This document shows positions 60,410 through 64,000 of a stretch of DNA of 64,000 bases, piece after piece. A model generated the notes under the pieces. That model had not been told where the DNA came from. It worked only from the letters and a program-made list of their open reading frames with translations, and did not search any database. Numbering within the stretch: position 1 is the first letter of the stretch; each line of letters starts with the position of its first letter. The DNA comes from JBCAWW01 sp039024315 (GTDB lineage Bacteria; Bacteroidota; Bacteroidia; J057), in NCBI GenBank assembly GCA_039024315.1, contig JBCCQN010000003.1:1-64000 (forward strand), written 5' to 3'. Made by a program: the position numbers and the translations under genes.

Positions 60410-61186
60410 ATGCAAGCCCAAAACATCACCCAGCTTGTCCAATTTATGGATCAAATCATGGCCGAGGGTTCCCGAGAGGGTAATGCTATGGGGTACTTTG
60501 CCGGCATGTATCGTTTGGTCACTTTAACGGTTAAGGAAGCTACTGAGGCGGGAAAATTTCAAGATAATGAGCGTATGCAGGCTCTTGTAGTAAGCTTTGC
60601 CAATCGTTATCTCAAAGCCTACACTGCCTACCAAGCAGCTGAGCCCTTGAGTCGGTGTTGGGAGGTGGCTTTTGATCTTACCGCTTCGCGCAACGCTTTG
60701 ATCTTGCAACATCTATTCTTAGGGATGAATGCCCATATCAATCTAGATTTGGGCCTGTCTGCGGCTCAACTATGTCCTGGCAATGAGATCGAGAGCTTAA
60801 AACAAGATTTTTTAACCATCAACATCATACTGGCCAATTTGGTCAATGAAGTGCAAAATCGGCTCAAAACGGTTTCTCCACTGATGCATTGGGCGGACCG
60901 ACTGGGCGGCAAATGGGACGAAAAACTAGCTGGTTATAGCTTAGTGCAAGCGCGTGATCGCGCTTGGAAACTAGCTTTGCAAGCTGCTCATTTAGTAGAT
61001 AGCGAGGAGCTTGATACACTCGAAATTCTCACTGATAAAAAAGCCGCCCGAATTGCCCGCCTAATAAGCGTTCCCGAAGGGATGAGACTCAAATTTTGGA
61101 TCAAACTCATAAGTTTATGGGAAAGTCGGGATAGTGCTAAGGTAACCGCTGCTCTCTGGCAACAAGGCTGGCAAGCGATTCACTAA
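60410..61186 (+). CDS. DUF5995-like protein
   Basis: 258 residues. The run MGYFAGMYRLVTLTVKEA ... LVVSFANRYLKAY ... LILQHLFLGMNAHINLDLG is the DUF5995 signature, with conserved His residues that may bind metal. Function unknown. A GCGTTC mini-hairpin is at 61068-61082 and a related one (GCTTCGCGCAACGC) at 60683-60696. Confidence 0.8.
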   Translation: MQAQNITQLVQFMDQIMAEGSREGNAMGYFAGMYRLVTLTVKEATEAGKFQDNERMQALVVSFANRYLKAYTAYQAAEPLSRCWEVAFDLTASRNALILQHLFLGMNAHINLDLGLSAAQLCPGNEIESLKQDFLTINIILANLVNEVQNRLKTVSPLMHWADRLGGKWDEKLAGYSLVQARDRAWKLALQAAHLVDSEELDTLEILTDKKAARIARLISVPEGMRLKFWIKLISLWESRDSAKVTAALWQQGWQAIH

Positions 61187-61239
61187 AAATTTCCCTTTCA
61201 CTTAATATTAGCCGTCAAGAAAATTTGCTAGTTTTCGGT

Positions 61240-62031
61240 ATGGCAAAATTCAACGCAAATTCCAGTCCTCTCTGGGTGCAAAAAAGAGTAATCGCCTTTA
61301 TCAATGGCGCCAAAAAAGCTTCCGATATCGTCGAAAGAGTCAAAGATTCTCCCAACAATGGACAAGGCTACGGCATTGGCGAAACGGTAGCTAAACGAAT
61401 CTTAAGTAAACGAAATAGTTTACCAGCCCGTCGATTTCGTACGATTGAACAATTTTCGGATATAGAAGGCCTAGGAGAAGATAAGTTTGAGGACCTCCTC
61501 AGTTCTTTCAATCTCTTATCTGCGGAAGAATTTCGTAATAAAATGTTTAGTGATAAGTTTCTCTATGACAATTGGGAGTTTGGCCATCATACCTTACAGT
61601 TTCCCGATCGTAAAAACTTTCAACAAACCGTTAGCAGTACCGAAAGCCTAAAGCACTATATTGCTGAGCAGATTAAAACCTTGGTTTTCAAAGAGCAACA
61701 AAATCGTACGCTTGCCAAACTCGCGGCCCAAAGTATTCGCTCAGCCTACGTTGAAAACTATCCTGAAGCCTATTTGGCCAGTTATGCTTGGGCGCTATGG
61801 TTTTTTGGCTTTGATGCAGACAATTGGTTTTCTTTTGAAGCCATGCGACTTCGCATAGAGACCTACCTCAGTACTTTTTATTATGCTTCTGAAGATATTG
61901 GATTATTCCTCTTCAAAGGCTTTGAAAATAATGGCACTCTGACCGATGGGATTGGGGTACTAGATTTACCCATTACCGTCTCCTATGCCGAACAGAGCAT
62001 CAGCATTTGGTGGGCTACTTTATTTGACTAA
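61240..62031 (+). CDS. Helix-hairpin-helix (ComEA-like) protein
   Basis: 263 residues. Two HhH units in the first 90 residues (YGIGETVAKRILSKRNSL; TIEQFSDIEGLGEDKFEDLL), so DNA binding is possible. The remaining ~170 residues are unrecognised. No signal peptide, unlike ComEA. ATG 61240 preferred over a TTG 5 codons upstream. Its 3' end overlaps the convergent kinase gene by 12 bp. Confidence 0.65.
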   Translation: MAKFNANSSPLWVQKRVIAFINGAKKASDIVERVKDSPNNGQGYGIGETVAKRILSKRNSLPARRFRTIEQFSDIEGLGEDKFEDLLSSFNLLSAEEFRNKMFSDKFLYDNWEFGHHTLQFPDRKNFQQTVSSTESLKHYIAEQIKTLVFKEQQNRTLAKLAAQSIRSAYVENYPEAYLASYAWALWFFGFDADNWFSFEAMRLRIETYLSTFYYASEDIGLFLFKGFENNGTLTDGIGVLDLPITVSYAEQSISIWWATLFD

Positions 62032-63993
62032 TGCCGCCTCTATTGTCTGTTTTAAGTCTTTTGGATTAAATGGCTTGGCAATAAATCTGCGTATGCCTGC
62101 TGCTTTGGCCTTGCGCCGAGAGCTTTGATCGGTGTTTGCTGAAAGAGCGATAATGGGAATGTCCCGTATTGCAGCTCGCTCATGTTGACCGATTATGCTA
62201 GCGGCTTCATAGCCATCCATAATAGGCATATGTAGGTCGAGCAATATTAGATCAAATGACTCTTCATCTACTTTTTGAAGCGCTTCCACCCCGTTTTTTG
62301 CTAGGCTCACCTGCATGCCCCATTGCTTAAGAAAAGCCAAGGCAACGTCTTGATTGACCAAGTTGTCTTCAACCAATAGTACCTTCTTGTTTTGGAGAGA
62401 TGCCTTTTGCTGTCTTTTTTTGCCAGAACTAAGACCAAGCCAGAGATCAAAATAAAAGGTGGAACCTTTTCCTAGCTCGCTTTTTAATTGGATTTGACTG
62501 CCTTGCAGTTCCAAGAGCTTGGCTACAATGGCTAGGCCTAATCCTCGCCCTTGATGTGGAGAGCTCAAGGAAGATTTTTCCTTCTTTAAGCCTCTGAAAA
62601 TTGTTTTCTGGTCAGCTGGTGCAATACCACAACCCTCGTCAGAAATACTAAAGTGCAACAAGGCTTGGTGCGGACTACGCTCCTTTTGCTGAATGCTAAA
62701 ATCGATTTTACCAGCATCCGTAAACTTAGCCGCGTTATGGAGTAAATTGCTCAAAACTTGTAGAAGCCGTGTTTGACTCCCAAATAGTTCATAGGGTATC
62801 TCTGGATCATAATTCAAAGTCAGAGCCAAATCCTTTTGTTGGCAAAGCGGTAAAATGTTGTCGAGCAAATGATCTACCATTTCCTGCAAAATGATGGAAT
62901 CGTGTTCAAGCCTGATGCTACCTCCTTCGATTTGACTATAATCTAAAATGTTGTTGACCAACCCCAGCAAATTATCGGAGGCAATATGTAAAGTGTTGAC
63001 CATTTGCTGACGGTCTTCTTGGGTCTGCCGTTCCTGTAAAAGGCTACTCATACCCAATATCGCATGGAGTGGAGTCCTGATATCATATTGGATCATCGCC
63101 AACAAATCTGATTTAAATTGATTGGCTTTTTCCGCCTGTCGTTTGGCGATAATGAGTGCGTTTTTTTGATCTTCTAGGGCGGCGGTCCTTGCTTTTACTT
63201 TTTGCTCAAAGTGTGTTTTTAAGTCCTGTTCAAAGGCTTCCTTTAATCTTAATTGATGTTGTAAACTTTGTTGGGCTTCATCTTTTGAATTAAGGGTCTT
63301 TACTTGTCTGTATCCCAAGCCGAGGGCAAAAAATATAATTTGGAGGAGGATAGCTAGCTGTACGATCCCGCCTGCAACGAGTTCATTTGTAAAGAAGAGT
63401 GCGGAAGATAGACTAGCTATGAGGCTCAGGATAAGCGTTCCTAGAAGGAAAAACTTAGTATCCAACTTGGCCTGTATTATAGGCTTGCGCAAGAAGTAGA
63501 AAACAAATATGGGATTGAAAAGGATAAATACTGAAACTAGGCGAAAACCATATTTTGCCCAGCTATAACGATAGAGTAAAAAGAGCGCAAGCGCAAATAG
63601 TAAGATGCTTAGCCAATTAAATATTTTGAGTTTTTTCCACTCCGTGGAACGCCTAGATTTTTCATCCAATAAGTAGATGCTAGTCAAAATGAGCGTACTA
63701 GGAATCAAGATTGGTATAGCAGCATAAGCTAGGTCCAATTCCGGCCACTCGCCCCAGAACCACTCCTTACTCAAACCATAAAAATATTGGAAAAAAAGTA
63801 ACTGTAGCCAGCAATAAAGACTGAATAAGGCATAGGCCTTCTGTCGACTTACCCCAAATAGCAAAAGGTGAAATAACAATAACAATCCCAATGCTCCTTG
63901 AAAAAGCGTTTGCAATAAATTACGGATATGGATGCTTTTCTCATGGTCCGACAATCGCTCAAGCCTTAGGTCGAAGACTTGGGTCATTTGCAT
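62020..63993 (-). CDS. Hybrid sensor kinase/receiver, 7TM, His replaced by Tyr (N-terminus may lie outside)
   Basis: 657 residues from ATG 63993; the frame is open to the window edge, so an extracytoplasmic 7TMR-DISM domain may lie beyond. Seven membrane helices (~27-225), a coiled coil, then HisKA in which the phospho-acceptor position is Tyr303 (MIQYDIRTP instead of SHEIRTP). The HATPase is intact (LLHNAAKF, DEGCGI, GRGLGLAI) and the C-terminal receiver has its Asp (ILLDLHMP). Conventional autophosphorylation at that site should not occur. Confidence 0.85.
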   Translation of the reverse strand: MQMTQVFDLRLERLSDHEKSIHIRNLLQTLFQGALGLLLLFHLLLFGVSRQKAYALFSLYCWLQLLFFQYFYGLSKEWFWGEWPELDLAYAAIPILIPSTLILTSIYLLDEKSRRSTEWKKLKIFNWLSILLFALALFLLYRYSWAKYGFRLVSVFILFNPIFVFYFLRKPIIQAKLDTKFFLLGTLILSLIASLSSALFFTNELVAGGIVQLAILLQIIFFALGLGYRQVKTLNSKDEAQQSLQHQLRLKEAFEQDLKTHFEQKVKARTAALEDQKNALIIAKRQAEKANQFKSDLLAMIQYDIRTPLHAILGMSSLLQERQTQEDRQQMVNTLHIASDNLLGLVNNILDYSQIEGGSIRLEHDSIILQEMVDHLLDNILPLCQQKDLALTLNYDPEIPYELFGSQTRLLQVLSNLLHNAAKFTDAGKIDFSIQQKERSPHQALLHFSISDEGCGIAPADQKTIFRGLKKEKSSLSSPHQGRGLGLAIVAKLLELQGSQIQLKSELGKGSTFYFDLWLGLSSGKKRQQKASLQNKKVLLVEDNLVNQDVALAFLKQWGMQVSLAKNGVEALQKVDEESFDLILLDLHMPIMDGYEAASIIGQHERAAIRDIPIIALSANTDQSSRRKAKAAGIRRFIAKPFNPKDLKQTIEAALVK

Positions 63994-64000
63994 TACATGA

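Overview
The window looks like the chromosome of a Bacteroidota bacterium, most likely from the Saprospiraceae (inferred, not proven). The reasons are a type IX secretion C-terminal sorting domain, a TAnnTTTG-type promoter before the tRNA, starts without clear Shine-Dalgarno sequences, sigma/anti-sigma pairs next to a TPR-CHAT protein, LytTR regulation and ThuA/sugar-dehydrogenase/PKD/cytochrome fusions. The chromosome carries two dispersed repeat families that I did not see inside the prophage: a GCGTTC-plus-mini-hairpin motif that often sits in-frame inside genes, and a ~100-bp palindrome-ended element.

Region 1 (1-10,642, mostly minus strand): a lipoprotein and an outer-membrane-type protein, then a compact type II secretion/type IV pilus-like operon (secretin, GspL-like, GspM-like, GspF, pseudopilin, prepilin peptidase, GspE). 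An anti-sigma-like membrane protein, an ECF-like sigma factor and a LytTR protein follow. Region 2 (10,700-28,030): a barrel-like outer-membrane protein, a secreted GH2 beta-galactosidase, a large multidomain sugar-dehydrogenase lipoprotein, an SDR, a second sigma/anti-sigma pair, a secreted unknown protein, a 1125-residue TPR-CHAT protein, a secreted thioredoxin-like protein and a possibly broken T9SS cargo gene.

Region 3 (28,256-60,316): a ~32 kb prophage integrated in the 3' end of tRNA-Leu(CAA), bounded by identical 20-bp att repeats. Apart from the integrase, a small membrane protein and the repressor, all genes are on the minus strand. I find no terminase, portal, tape measure, tail tube or baseplate gene. 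Instead the late region has a small packaging-type ATPase next to a 259-residue capsid candidate, at least ten small membrane proteins, a membrane-anchored HExxH metallopeptidase, two membrane-anchored peptidoglycan-binding proteins, an amidase and three large spike/fibre-like proteins. This is the gene set expected of a tailless, membrane-containing (jelly-roll lineage) virus, and it would be unusually large for one. The early region runs from a divergent XRE repressor through a DnaD-like replication protein.

Between the early and late regions (45,578-51,610) lies the most unusual feature. Nine gene cassettes are each bounded by their own inverted repeat and separated by hairpins of constant architecture (on the coding strand ..TAAT-hairpin-..GTTA). 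This is what an integron attC/CALIN cassette array looks like, inside a prophage and without an integron integrase in view. The cassettes hold small unknown proteins, a DUF5662-like protein, a C5 cytosine methyltransferase and a PP-loop/PAPS-reductase-like protein. Three unrelated cassette proteins end in the same QPDQS tail because the recombination site supplies their stop codon. Next to the array sit an EAD11-like effector-associated-domain protein, a D12-class DNA methyltransferase, two clusters of an 18-bp palindrome at opposite ends of the prophage, and a protein made of six tandem ribbon-helix-helix-like modules.

Region 4 (60,316-64,000): the original tRNA terminator, a DUF5995-like protein, a helix-hairpin-helix protein and a hybrid histidine kinase whose phospho-acceptor His is Tyr.
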